Position numbers and translations under genes: made by a program
Part shown: piece after piece, positions 19,820-28,390 of the stretch
Position numbering within the stretch: position 1 is the first letter of the stretch
Layout of the letters: every line of letters starts with the position of its first letter
The notes under the pieces: model-generated
Databases searched by the model: none
What the model saw: only the letters and a program-made list of their open reading frames with translations
Told to the model about the DNA's origin: nothing
Source of the DNA: Bifidobacterium anseris
GTDB lineage: Bacteria > Actinomycetota > Actinomycetes > Actinomycetales > Bifidobacteriaceae
NCBI RefSeq assembly: GCF_002860345.1
Contig: NZ_NMYC01000001.1
Location: 434,001-498,000, forward strand
Length of the DNA stretch: 64,000 bases
Direction: 5' to 3'

Positions 19820-20758
19820 TCAGTTGCCCTCCTCCTGCGCGATGCGCCGCAGACGCTCGTCGACGTCATGCTCGGCGCGCTCGCATGCTTCGACGTACGG
19901 CTCCTGGCCCTGGATCAGACCCAGGTTCCGCGTGCGCCTGAGAAAACGGAAGCCGTCCTCCCCCAGATCCTCGATGTAGCCTTCCGTCTGCAGATAGGGG
20001 TAGGTCAGCGGATCATCCTGGATGCAGCGCGGAGGATTGATACGCCGCCGTTCGTCGGCGATGTTCCAGAACAGCGTGTGGTACTTCTTGTCGGGAAGGT
20101 CGCACAGTTCCTCCAGCGGCACGCCGAGCGTAGCGGCCATCTGCGCCTCGATGGCGTCCCATTCGCGTTCATGGCTGAACTTGGCGCGCGCCACATAGTA
20201 TTCGAGCGGGTCGGGCACCCAGGGAAGCTCGGTGACGTGGGCGTCGAGCGCGTAGGCCTCCATGTCGCTCATCCACCTCCAGCCGTCGTCCCAGCAGGTG
20301 AATTCGATGGTGTAGCCGACGTAGGGCTCCTTGTTGTACGCCGCGAAGTCGGTGACCTCCCTGTTGCTGAGCGGACGCACCGACTCGATCTGATCGGTGA
20401 GCCAGAACGGGGCGGCGATCACATATTCCGGTGAATCCCACCATTCCTCGGGTTCGTCGACCGGGTTCGCCTCAAGGCTGTACGCTCCCCTGCCGCGGTG
20501 CTCTTCCAGCCACTGCGCGGCGTATTCGTTGGGGATGAATCCGCCGTACGGGTCGAAGCCGCCGAAGCCCTTGGTGACGAGCTGGTTGACGAATCGCGCT
20601 TCCTGCTGCGCGGCCTCGTTGTCCGGATCGGCCGGATAGTCGCCTTTCGGCCGGTATCCCCGCAGCGCCTCGACGAGCAGGCCGTATTCGAGGATGTCGA
20701 GCGCTTCGTCGGCGATCGTGCCCTTGTTCGTGATGGTGTCCATGATGTGGTTGTTCAT
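19820..20758 (-). CDS. Hypothetical acidic protein
   Basis: A 312-residue soluble protein with no signal or membrane segment. It is acidic and rich in Trp, Tyr, Glu and Asp (for example WWDSPEYVI, CWDDGWRWM, WVPDPLEYY), which suggests a compact cytoplasmic fold. I recognise no family. The ATG at 20758 has AAAGGA 8 bp upstream. The shared 13-bp element GTTTTGTCCGGTT lies 88 bp before the start, tying it to the NERD gene and two other accessory genes. Confidence 0.7.
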   Translation of the reverse strand: MNNHIMDTITNKGTIADEALDILEYGLLVEALRGYRPKGDYPADPDNEAAQQEARFVNQLVTKGFGGFDPYGGFIPNEYAAQWLEEHRGRGAYSLEANPVDEPEEWWDSPEYVIAAPFWLTDQIESVRPLSNREVTDFAAYNKEPYVGYTIEFTCWDDGWRWMSDMEAYALDAHVTELPWVPDPLEYYVARAKFSHEREWDAIEAQMAATLGVPLEELCDLPDKKYHTLFWNIADERRRINPPRCIQDDPLTYPYLQTEGYIEDLGEDGFRFLRRTRNLGLIQGQEPYVEACERAEHDVDERLRRIAQEEGN

Positions 20759-20846
20759 GACATGTCCTTTCCTGAGTTCGTTCCCGGATTGCGTTTGCCC
20801 CCGATCGTTTCCGATGCGGAGTCGTCGTTTCGCTGACGTTGCTTGA

Positions 20847-20859
20847 AACCGGACAAAAC
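20847..20859 (-). promoter_or_regulatory. Shared 13-bp upstream element, copy 1
   Basis: GTTTTGTCCGGTT on the minus strand, 88 bp upstream of the hypothetical gene ending at 19820. It is identical to copies at 22172 and 26298 and differs at one base from that at 22085. Confidence 0.55.
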
Positions 20860-20867
20860 TCCGATCG

Positions 20868-22022
20868 TCATGCGTTGCCCGGTTTGAGGTCCTGCGCGAA
20901 GAGGCTAATGATTCCGGCGGGGATGTTCGCGGGGTCGGCCAGATCCAACGCGCCGATGCGTTCAAGCAGCGCTTCCGGCGGCATCGCCGGCACCCCTCCC
21001 GGCCACGTTACGTCCTGCAGGCGTGGTGTGCCCGATTTGCCCGTCGGAACCATGCAGACAAGCCAATCGCTCATGATGCCGTATCGTTCGAGAAGAGGCC
21101 GCCAATGCCGGCATTGCGTGATCATGTTCGTGCTCATGCGGACATCCGCACGACCGTCCGACCCGGATACGAACGCGTGTTCGCTGATGCTGATGCGCGC
21201 GAGCGTATCGTCCGCGATGTTCACATATGCGGTGTCCGAGCCGCCTTTGTAGTTCTTCGCATCGACGAACCATGCGTATGGCTGCCCGTTGCGTCCGACG
21301 CCGACGATGACGGCGTCGATGTCCGCGTCGGTGCGGTTGCCATGTGTGTCTTTCCCGTACAACGACCAGAAGGATACGACGTTCAGACCGCTGCTTGCGA
21401 TGATCTTGGCGAGCATCTGTTCCCCGAATAGTCCGGAATGTATGTGTATGTCGCCGAAGTCGGAGGATTTGAGACCCACGCCGGGATTGCCGAACAGACG
21501 ATGTTCGTTGCGCGCTTTCGACAACTGATAGTGCCTTGCCTGCTCATACAGCGGATCAGGCAGGCCTTCCCCATCTGAAGCGACCATGCGGTACCCGCGG
21601 AATTCGGGTTCGCCCGGGATCGCCGGGACGATTTGGAATCGCTGGACGGCGCGGCTGAACATGACGGATGGCATATGGTCGTGGATGTACTGCTCCTGCG
21701 CGATGCGCTGCGCGCGGATTTGCGGTTGCAGCCGCAACGCCCTGAGGAAGGGGAAGAACCGGACAATGGCCGTGATCGCGGCGATGAGGACAAGCACGTT
21801 GAGGCAGACGATTGGTGTGGCCGAGTAGGAACCTCCCGCGCCGAACAGTATCAGCAGCAATGCGATGCCGACGCCATAGGCCCCGGCGGCGCATGCATTG
21901 TGCGCGCGATGCTCCTTGCTGACGATAGACCCGAGCAGCGCACATACGCCGCCGACGATGAGGCATGTCAGCAATCCTCCCGCGCTGAACACCATTGCGA
22001 AGAAATGGCCTATGTATGCCAT
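20868..22022 (-). CDS. Membrane-anchored NERD-domain (PD-(D/E)XK-like) protein
   Basis: A protein of 384 residues. Three hydrophobic segments (about 5-32, 43-61 and 70-90) anchor it in the membrane; the rest is cytoplasmic or exposed. In the C-terminal half GEQ (200-202), DADID (232-236) and DAKNYKG (254-260) match the NERD, nuclease-related domain, a branch of the PD-(D/E)XK nuclease-like fold. AGGAG lies 7-8 bp before the ATG at 22022. The variant element GTTTTATCCGGTT is 62 bp upstream. A role in DNA processing or defence is inferred, not shown. Confidence 0.75.
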   Translation of the reverse strand: MAYIGHFFAMVFSAGGLLTCLIVGGVCALLGSIVSKEHRAHNACAAGAYGVGIALLLILFGAGGSYSATPIVCLNVLVLIAAITAIVRFFPFLRALRLQPQIRAQRIAQEQYIHDHMPSVMFSRAVQRFQIVPAIPGEPEFRGYRMVASDGEGLPDPLYEQARHYQLSKARNEHRLFGNPGVGLKSSDFGDIHIHSGLFGEQMLAKIIASSGLNVVSFWSLYGKDTHGNRTDADIDAVIVGVGRNGQPYAWFVDAKNYKGGSDTAYVNIADDTLARISISEHAFVSGSDGRADVRMSTNMITQCRHWRPLLERYGIMSDWLVCMVPTGKSGTPRLQDVTWPGGVPAMPPEALLERIGALDLADPANIPAGIISLFAQDLKPGNA

Positions 22023-22084
22023 GATGAGCTCCTGTCTTTGCTTTCCCGTTTCTTTCGCACCCGGTCGGATGCGTCGCCTGTACG

Positions 22085-22097
22085 AACCGGATAAAAC
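22085..22097 (-). promoter_or_regulatory. Shared 13-bp upstream element, copy 2 (one mismatch)
   Basis: GTTTTATCCGGTT on the minus strand, 62 bp before the NERD gene. It faces copy 3 divergently in the same intergenic region. Confidence 0.5.
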
Positions 22098-22171
22098 GCT
22101 TGCATTATCGGTCGGGAACTGCGAATGGGCGGATGGACGCGCCCGATATGCGTCGGCCCATCTTCGTCGGT

Positions 22172-22184
22172 GTTTTGTCCGGTT
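22172..22184 (+). promoter_or_regulatory. Shared 13-bp upstream element, copy 3
   Basis: GTTTTGTCCGGTT on the plus strand, 76 bp before the small membrane protein gene at 22261. Confidence 0.55.
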
Positions 22185-22260
22185 CCCAGAAATGAAGGCC
22201 GCGACGCATACGGCGTTGCGACTTGTGATTATGAACGAAGAAACGTAGAAAGGGCCTATC

Positions 22261-22725
22261 ATGTCGACATTGTTCAATGTTCTCGGCAGCATCTATTTCC
22301 TTGCGGGACTCATCGTCGGTCTCGTCAAGATCCGCGCCGCCATCCGCGCATTGCGTCGTTCCCCTCTGCGCGCCGTGCGTGATGGGGCGCTCAGAATCAC
22401 GTGGTTCATCATCGGGTTCCTCGTCCTTGCCGCCCTCGGGAGCAAGTCGGCGCACGGAAGAGGCCAGACGATCAATATGATATGGATTTTCGCAACAATC
22501 GCGGCGTTGATCTATGCCGTCAGCGCCGTGGTGCGCATCCGGCGCGAACACCGCACGCAGGACAGGCAGACCGAGCAAAGGATGCGGGAGCGTCCTGTGC
22601 CGGAAGGCATCGTATATGCGAACGCGCCCCGTCCTTCGACTGAGTCCGCCGATGCGCCGGCGCCCGTACAAGCCCTGACACGGCCCTCCGCTGGCGTTGA
22701 GGCCGCGCGTGATATGCGGCGATAA
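22261..22725 (+). CDS. Small membrane protein, unknown function
   Basis: A 154-residue protein with three hydrophobic segments (about 5-23, 46-61 and 72-92), a basic stretch after the last one (RIRREHRTQDRQ) and a Pro/Ala-rich hydrophilic tail. No family recognised. AGAAAGGG precedes the ATG. It is divergent from the NERD gene, and both carry the shared 13-bp element, so they may respond to the same regulator. Confidence 0.65.
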   Translation: MSTLFNVLGSIYFLAGLIVGLVKIRAAIRALRRSPLRAVRDGALRITWFIIGFLVLAALGSKSAHGRGQTINMIWIFATIAALIYAVSAVVRIRREHRTQDRQTEQRMRERPVPEGIVYANAPRPSTESADAPAPVQALTRPSAGVEAARDMRR

Positions 22726-22740
22726 GGCGAGCAGGCTCGT

Positions 22741-22786
22741 GATTGCGGTAGTCGGCATGTTGGTCGACGTGCCGACTACCGCAATC
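22741..22786. terminator. 17-bp stem-loop between convergent genes
   Basis: A perfect 17-bp inverted repeat (22741-22757 and 22770-22786) with a 12-nt loop begins 15 bp after the small membrane protein gene and lies ahead of the convergent peptidase operon end (22984). A bidirectional terminator is the likeliest reading. The remaining ~200 bp to 22983 hold nothing I can name. Confidence 0.65.
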
Positions 22787-22983
22787 GATACAAGCAAATT
22801 CATCGCACGGCTTCACATCGCCCAGATGACGCCAGGACGCAGATGCATGTCGACCACCCGACCGAAATCGCTTCACGGCTAAACGAACAGCGGAAGGTCC
22901 GGCCAACTAGTGCGCATGCGTATGATCCGGTGCGGGCTCGGGTGTTGCAGGTTCCCGAGCCCACGCCGGTCATCGGGCACGCT

Positions 22984-23919
22984 TCATGGTCGGCATGGTC
23001 TCCAGACGATGATGTGCCATCGAATACCGCCTTTGCCAGTCTGCTGCGCGGACAAGGTCATCGTCCCCTCTTCGGTCCGCCTGCTGGTCGGGACACGGCC
23101 GGCGGTCTCAAGAAGACGTTGCTCATCGAATGTGCATGGCGTATCATATTCCGTCCCGCCATCGGCATGCGCCCGGAACACAAGCCGCGCATCGTTGCCG
23201 TCCTCCGCCATGCGCACCAAGGCCGTGTAGCCTCCTTCGGGCAGGAAATCAGCGAATCTTCTCGTCACCGCCTGCCGTGACACCCTGCATACCCGATGCA
23301 CGCCGCGGCTCTGATCCGATTTGAAGAAATCCGCGACGTTCTTCGCGCTGAAATCGCGCAGCGCCCTGCAATGCCTGCGCATGTAGGCATCCGGAAGCAG
23401 CGAGAGCGAAGCGAACCTGTTGCAGGCGCCCTCCTCGAAGCGTTTGTTGTAGTTCGTCGAACTGATCGACATCAGCGTCTCGGCGAGATCGTCGTCGGTC
23501 TGCTGAAGATAATGGCCCAGCTCATGCAGTATCGTGAAGTATCTGCGCATCGGATACCGGACCCGATCGTTGCTGATCCGTTTGCGCTCCTCGCGACGCT
23601 CCTTCTTGCCGTATTGGACCTGGATCCTATGGACATGGCGCCTGTCAAAGGCGGGGCTGAACAATCCGAGCAGGTCATTGAGCGACGAATGGTCCTCGCC
23701 GTCGTTCTCATAGAACACGTAGGCGTCATCACGCAGCCGGCTGTCGACGAGCGCATCGACGAAGCGGATACGGACGTCATCATGCCAATGCTTGGCAAGC
23801 ATATCCGGATTCGTGACGCAGTCCTGTTCGAATTCGGGATGCAGCGTGCGGGCGAGCTCAACCATACGCCTAGCTTGCGCATCCACTGCGCGATGGAATG
23901 CGGAGTTGGAATCCGTCAT
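22984..23919 (-). CDS. ImmA/IrrE-like (M78) metallopeptidase
   Basis: A 311-residue protein with the zinc-peptidase motif HELGH in YFTILHELGHYLQQ (residues 132-136) and a downstream FEEGACNRFASLSLLP block that fits the third-ligand Glu helix of the ImmA/IrrE (M78) family. Members cleave repressors in mobile elements or stress responses, often encoded next to their target. It is the third gene of a tight run (4 bp after the preceding gene). The start is uncertain: ATG 23919 relies on translational coupling; GTG codons at 23961, 23943 and 23934 are alternatives. Confidence 0.72.
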   Translation of the reverse strand: MTDSNSAFHRAVDAQARRMVELARTLHPEFEQDCVTNPDMLAKHWHDDVRIRFVDALVDSRLRDDAYVFYENDGEDHSSLNDLLGLFSPAFDRRHVHRIQVQYGKKERREERKRISNDRVRYPMRRYFTILHELGHYLQQTDDDLAETLMSISSTNYNKRFEEGACNRFASLSLLPDAYMRRHCRALRDFSAKNVADFFKSDQSRGVHRVCRVSRQAVTRRFADFLPEGGYTALVRMAEDGNDARLVFRAHADGGTEYDTPCTFDEQRLLETAGRVPTSRRTEEGTMTLSAQQTGKGGIRWHIIVWRPCRP

Positions 23920-23923
23920 CGCA

Positions 23924-24844
23924 TCACTGTCCACGCTGTCCACGTTGGCCGTTCTGCCCACTCTTCATGGATTCGACGGCCTTGAGCAGCGCGCCGTTGA
24001 CGGCGGCATCGTCATGGCCCGACGTGCGGGCGGCGAGGTCAAACGCGGCCTTGCGGGCGAGCTCCAGACGAACGTCATCGCCATCGATATCCATATCGTC
24101 GAGCACCTGACGCCAGCGCGGCTGTTCGGCCGCGATCAGATACGCATCGGGAATGGCCTCCTGCGCCTGCGGCGGCTCGGCCGCGAATCCGGCCTGCCCC
24201 ATTTTCTTGGCCTGCGTTTTCGTCAGCGGCATGCCATGGTTCATGATCGCGTTGCGCTGGGTGGCACTCAGGCCGAGCACCGTCTTCAACGCCTCCGCAT
24301 ACGCCCTGCGTTCCTCCGAGATGCCGAAGACGATGGCCTCCTCCTGATGCAGCGGCGGCAGATGTCTGCCGATGTTCCACCACTGCTGGAAGACGCGCGC
24401 CCGTGCCGAGACGAGCGCATACGCCGCAAGGAAGTCCTCCGAGTCCTGTGCCCTGTGCACGTGGGGGTCCAGATCGGGGTCGTCGCCTGCCACGGCCTGT
24501 GCGATACGCGCGTCGAAATCGCCCAGTGGTACATCCAATACGCGGATCGGGATAGGAATCGCCAGGGCGGGCCATGCGATCATCGGCAATCCGATGGGCG
24601 TCCTGCCGACGACGAGCCCGTCCGCCGTCTGCTCACCGGGGTCATTGGACATCGGAATGACGTGTACGATGCGCGGATCGCGCTCGTCGACGTCGACGAT
24701 CATCAGGAACTCCGTGTCGTCGTGGTCCTCGGCGATCCACAATTGGTTCGCGTGCGGCCCCTCGTCGAGCGCCCGACGCCGGTATGCGGGATCGGTCACG
24801 TCGAGCATCCGCTGAGGTATGCGTACCGGTGCGTTCTTCTCCAT
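23924..24844 (-). CDS. Hypothetical protein in the ImmA-like operon
   Basis: A 306-residue soluble protein without a recognised family. The first ~110 residues include an acidic segment LMIVDVDERDPRIVHV and a Pro/Ile-rich stretch; a helical region at ~195-215 (LSATQRNAIMNHGMPLTKTQAKKM) resembles a helix-turn-helix. The end is a short GQ-rich repeat (GQNGQRGQRGQ). AAGGAGG lies 7 bp before the ATG at 24844, which shares one base with the stop of the upstream gene (TGATG). As partner of a peptidase it could be its substrate or regulator; this is a guess from position only. Confidence 0.65.
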   Translation of the reverse strand: MEKNAPVRIPQRMLDVTDPAYRRRALDEGPHANQLWIAEDHDDTEFLMIVDVDERDPRIVHVIPMSNDPGEQTADGLVVGRTPIGLPMIAWPALAIPIPIRVLDVPLGDFDARIAQAVAGDDPDLDPHVHRAQDSEDFLAAYALVSARARVFQQWWNIGRHLPPLHQEEAIVFGISEERRAYAEALKTVLGLSATQRNAIMNHGMPLTKTQAKKMGQAGFAAEPPQAQEAIPDAYLIAAEQPRWRQVLDDMDIDGDDVRLELARKAAFDLAARTSGHDDAAVNGALLKAVESMKSGQNGQRGQRGQ

Positions 24845-26146
24845 CACCTATCCTCCTTCGTCGATCCGCGCAGTTCGGCGTCGTGCAGCTCGGATTCGAG
24901 CCGTTCCTCAATCTCGTCCCTGCTCGTCGTCCGCATGCGCAGGCAGCGTGCGGTGAGCGCGAGCTCCATCAGCGTACGCGTAGGAGTCGAGTGCAGATCC
25001 AGCTGTTTCAGTTGCTCGCCGGTAAGCTCCTCGCGGATGATTGCAATCAACGCGCGCCTGCGTTGCGCAGCCTGCTTGCCGTCGCGACGCTCGTAGAAGT
25101 CCAATGAGTCGGCGGGATCGGCGATGGTGGAAACGTCTGTGGCGATATATCGTCCGTATGTGCTCATTTCGGCGTCGGGACGCATCGTGCCATCCTCAAG
25201 CTCCAATGATTCCATGTGCATGTCGACCTGATGGTCGGGCGCCAGATAAGGATGGTCGATGAGCATCACCTCGACGATCTCGGAAAGCGTCATCGACCCC
25301 TCGGCTGCGGTGAGCACGGCCAGAAGCCACTCATCCAGCTGCGACATCCTCCCTTTCGCTCCATTTCTCCCGATTGTATACTTGGGGCCCCGTTGATGAT
25401 AGAGCCTGCCGGTATCGGGATCGTATTCGAGGGCAAGCGCGGCGCGTTTCCTGTCCACTTCCTTCACCGCTTCCTCGGACGGCCACACCACCTTGACCTT
25501 GGCTCCGGCTTCGGCCAACTCGCCCTTCGTCTTCGTCGTCCGTGCGATGGAAGCGCCCGCTACGTGCCACGCGTTCACGGCCTCCTTGCGCCCCGAAGCG
25601 TCGCATGCGGCCATGACGTTCTCGAAAACCGGTTCTCCGGATTCCACGGACCTGCACCGCTGCAACCTAGCCTCGATGCGTGCGCGCAGCCGGCCGAAAT
25701 CGGTGTTCTGGGCGAATTCCTTGCCGAAGAACTCACGAATCGGCTTATGTGAGCGGATACGGAACTGCCGGTCGCTGTGGGAGCTGAGATAAAGCTTGAT
25801 GAACGCGGGCCGCAATCCGACCGCCTTGCGTTTGCCGTCGCAGACCATATGCATCGTGCAGAACTCGTTCGCCCAGAATTCCCCCTCCTGCCCGTCGGCG
25901 CTCCGGTCGGCACCGTCAGGCCATGTATAGAGGGCGCGCAGATCCGGGTAGAGCGCGATCTTGCCGCTGCACGTCCGTCCCAGAACGCCGATGGGTTCTG
26001 GGGCCGGGCCCCTTCAGCTCGCGAATCTCCTCGCCGATCCGGTAACTGCCGTCATCGGGCGCCTCGGGCGCTTCGAACCATTCCGCGCGCCATCCTCGCG
26101 GATGCTGCGCGGGATCCCATATCGCTTTCTTCTGTTGAGGCGACAT
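24844..26146 (-). pseudogene. Hypothetical gene split by a frameshift at 26009-26012
   Basis: Two overlapping frames read as one protein if a single base is dropped from the G4 run (C4 on the plus strand) at 26009-26012. The first part starts at ATG 26146 (MSPQQKKAIWDPAQHP) and runs to EEIRELKGP; the second frame continues APEPIGVLGRTCSGKIALYP, then through the ATG at 25854 to the stop at 24844. The second frame has coding-like sequence upstream of 25854 but no start codon. The predicted whole protein is ~433 residues, soluble, with a charged helical C-terminus; no family recognised. It may be a pseudogene, a sequencing error or a frameshift switch. It is first in the peptidase operon. Confidence 0.6.
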
Positions 26147-26297
26147 CGCTCCCCCTTCGCTCTCCTCCTGCGGCATATACGATTCTAGCGGGTCGACGCC
26201 GGAGAGGACAACCTTCTTCGTCACCAATCGGACATATCTCCATTCCGTCGCCGGCCACGGCGGCCGCACCCTCGTTCCCTCGTTCCATCGTTGTGTC

Positions 26298-26310
26298 GTT
26301 TTGTCCGGTT
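26298..26310 (+). promoter_or_regulatory. Shared 13-bp upstream element, copy 4
   Basis: GTTTTGTCCGGTT on the plus strand, 51 bp before the gene at 26362, in the divergent region shared with the frameshifted peptidase operon. Confidence 0.55.
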
Positions 26311-26361
26311 GGTAGCCGTGTACGGCATGACGGTCATAGAAAAGGAAAGGATCGGTGAATC

Positions 26362-27144
26362 ATGAACGATGCATACGACGACCCCGACGATCACGACGAA
26401 GGTTTCATCTGGGTTGGGGACACAAGCCGGCCTGATGCGATCGAACAGGTGCAGCGCTCATTCGACGAGCAGCTGCACCATGCGTCCGAGGAGTTCCGCA
26501 TCACCGGCTTCAAGGATTTCGCGACGCTTGCATGCAACCGCTATGGCTGGCCTTGCGCATTCGTGCTCCTGTGCCGGGATTGGCAGGGCTCATACATGCG
26601 CAGGCAACAAGGCACCATCCGGGAGATCGCGTTCAACATGGCCGCGCTTCGCGCCCTGACTCCGATCAACTCGGTCAGCACGGGTGATTTCGTGGTGCGT
26701 TTTCTCGATGAGGGCGGTCTGGATGAGCATCGCATACTGACGAACGTCCAACGGACCTCCATGCTGCATCGCCATGGACTGCTCACCTGCGAACACGACA
26801 AGCGGGAGCACGACGCGCTCGCCCTGAACTGCGTGCGAACCGGACTCACATTGGCATTGCCAAACGAAAGCGTGGTGGTCTGGAAAACCGATGATGACGG
26901 ATCGACCATCGACATCGGCATCCATGACGCGGTGTCGCTGCGTATGCAGATGAACGCCTACCCGCAACTGTTCGATAAGGACTCAATCCTTTCGGATGAT
27001 GACGTGGAGCGTGATATCGCCGATTGTCTCAATGTCCTCAACCTGATTCGCGACACACCCCTCAATCCTCTGGAAGTGCCTCAAGAGCAGTTGATATTCG
27101 CGCCGCCGCAAGCGCTCAACAAGCAATACCACCCGATACATTAA
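26362..27144 (+). CDS. Hypothetical protein
   Basis: A 260-residue acidic soluble protein, no signal or membrane segment, no recognised family. The start is very acidic (MNDAYDDPDDHDEG). GAAAGGATCGGTGAATC gives a ribosome site before the ATG. It carries the shared 13-bp element and is followed after 24 bp by the small Cys-containing gene, probably in one transcript. It is divergent from the ImmA-like operon. Confidence 0.68.
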   Translation: MNDAYDDPDDHDEGFIWVGDTSRPDAIEQVQRSFDEQLHHASEEFRITGFKDFATLACNRYGWPCAFVLLCRDWQGSYMRRQQGTIREIAFNMAALRALTPINSVSTGDFVVRFLDEGGLDEHRILTNVQRTSMLHRHGLLTCEHDKREHDALALNCVRTGLTLALPNESVVVWKTDDDGSTIDIGIHDAVSLRMQMNAYPQLFDKDSILSDDDVERDIADCLNVLNLIRDTPLNPLEVPQEQLIFAPPQALNKQYHPIH

Positions 27145-27168
27145 CAACACTTCAAGCAAGGAACGATC

Positions 27169-27543
27169 ATGGCAGTATTACAGCTGACCCGCAGCGACAC
27201 ATGTACGTCCGTCGCCGCATCCGACGATTCATGCGCGGGCAATGACGGGGATTTCATCGACGTCATCGCTTCGATATTCGACGATGACGACGGATCCGGC
27301 GACGAATCATGCAATTACCTCTACGGGATGTGCGAGAACACCGCCAAGTTCTCCCTCACCGCCAACGACGCTGACGGCACGACGTACACCCGGCGCTACT
27401 GTCCCAAACATTTCCTCCTGCAGTTGCACTTCATCATCGACGCGACGACGAGCGACAACTGGTTTCGTCAATTCGAGACGGAGGCGGAGCGAAACTCGGC
27501 GTTCCTCACCTACTACACCAATGCACAACGCATCCGCGATTAG
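27169..27543 (+). CDS. Small acidic protein with a possible metal site
   Basis: A 124-residue protein. The N-terminal third is acidic; the central part has CNYLYGMC followed by YCPKH about 25 residues later, a spacing of Cys and His that could bind zinc. AAGGAAC precedes the ATG. Its 24-bp spacing from the preceding gene suggests co-transcription and a shared function, which is unknown. Confidence 0.62.
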   Translation: MAVLQLTRSDTCTSVAASDDSCAGNDGDFIDVIASIFDDDDGSGDESCNYLYGMCENTAKFSLTANDADGTTYTRRYCPKHFLLQLHFIIDATTSDNWFRQFETEAERNSAFLTYYTNAQRIRD

Positions 27544-27661
27544 AAGCCGATTCGTGTCGATTCGGTCCGGATTCGTCCGCCAGGGTTCGAACGATGCCCC
27601 GGACGATATACTTGGTGCGGAAAACGATACGCCCGAGGACAACCGACGAAAGGACGTGCAG

Positions 27662-28333
27662 ATGACCACACGATCAACGAAGGCAGCGGCGCTCGCCGCG
27701 GCGGCGCTCATGGCTCCCGCGCTCGCCGGATGCGGTTCGTCCTCCTCATGGGACGCCAAGCAGGCTGACGCCGTCTGGAACGAGCACGTCGCCGATGCGG
27801 GCACGGCGTTGACGGCCGACGAGTTCGAGACGACGACGTGGCGCGCCTCCAACGGCGACATGGTCATGTTCCATGACACGTCCGAGGCGTGGCCGCATAT
27901 GCCGATGCCGACGACGCGCGGCAAGGACGACCATCATACGACGCTCATCCCCGAAAGCGTCAAAGATCAGAGCGAGCTGCTGCAGTTCGAGTTCCTGCAG
28001 TACGCCGACGTCAAACTCGACGGCGCCTACTACGCCGTCTCCACGTCCTTCCCCGCGGACCCGGCGGACCTGTCCGGACAATGGAACGAGGGCAAGGACG
28101 GAGACCTCTTCGTGCTCGCCGTCAACGAGGACGCCCACGAAGGCTACCGCGTACGCGCCACGGCAAACGGCCTCGACGCGCAGTGCATGACCGACGGCGT
28201 CAAGGACGCCGGCTGCTATCAGGTGCTGTTCGCAGGTCTTTCCGACGACGCGAAGGCGAATGGTGGCGTGCTCACGCTCGAATATGTGGACATGGGCACC
28301 GGCGACGCCGACACGTCGACGTCGCAGGAATAG
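27662..28333 (+). CDS. Predicted lipoprotein
   Basis: A 223-residue exported protein. The N-terminus has two basic positions, a hydrophobic Ala-rich segment and a lipobox LAGC (Cys at residue 23), so it should be lipid-anchored on the outside of the membrane. The mature part has two Cys (in DAQCMTDG and DAGCYQV) that could form a disulfide. AAAGGA lies 8 bp before the ATG. No family recognised; the C-terminus is Asp/Thr/Ser-rich. The convergent permease gene ends 58 bp away, with a weak imperfect stem-loop between. Confidence 0.72.
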   Translation: MTTRSTKAAALAAAALMAPALAGCGSSSSWDAKQADAVWNEHVADAGTALTADEFETTTWRASNGDMVMFHDTSEAWPHMPMPTTRGKDDHHTTLIPESVKDQSELLQFEFLQYADVKLDGAYYAVSTSFPADPADLSGQWNEGKDGDLFVLAVNEDAHEGYRVRATANGLDAQCMTDGVKDAGCYQVLFAGLSDDAKANGGVLTLEYVDMGTGDADTSTSQE

Positions 28334-28390
28334 ACGCCGCGTGCATCTATATGTATAGACGTGCAGGAGCATCGCGGATCGGGCGGCCGC

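Noticed and set aside
28334-28390. Terminator between the lipoprotein and permease genes
   Set aside because: The TGCATCTATA / TATAGACGTGCA pairing is imperfect and too weak to list with confidence.
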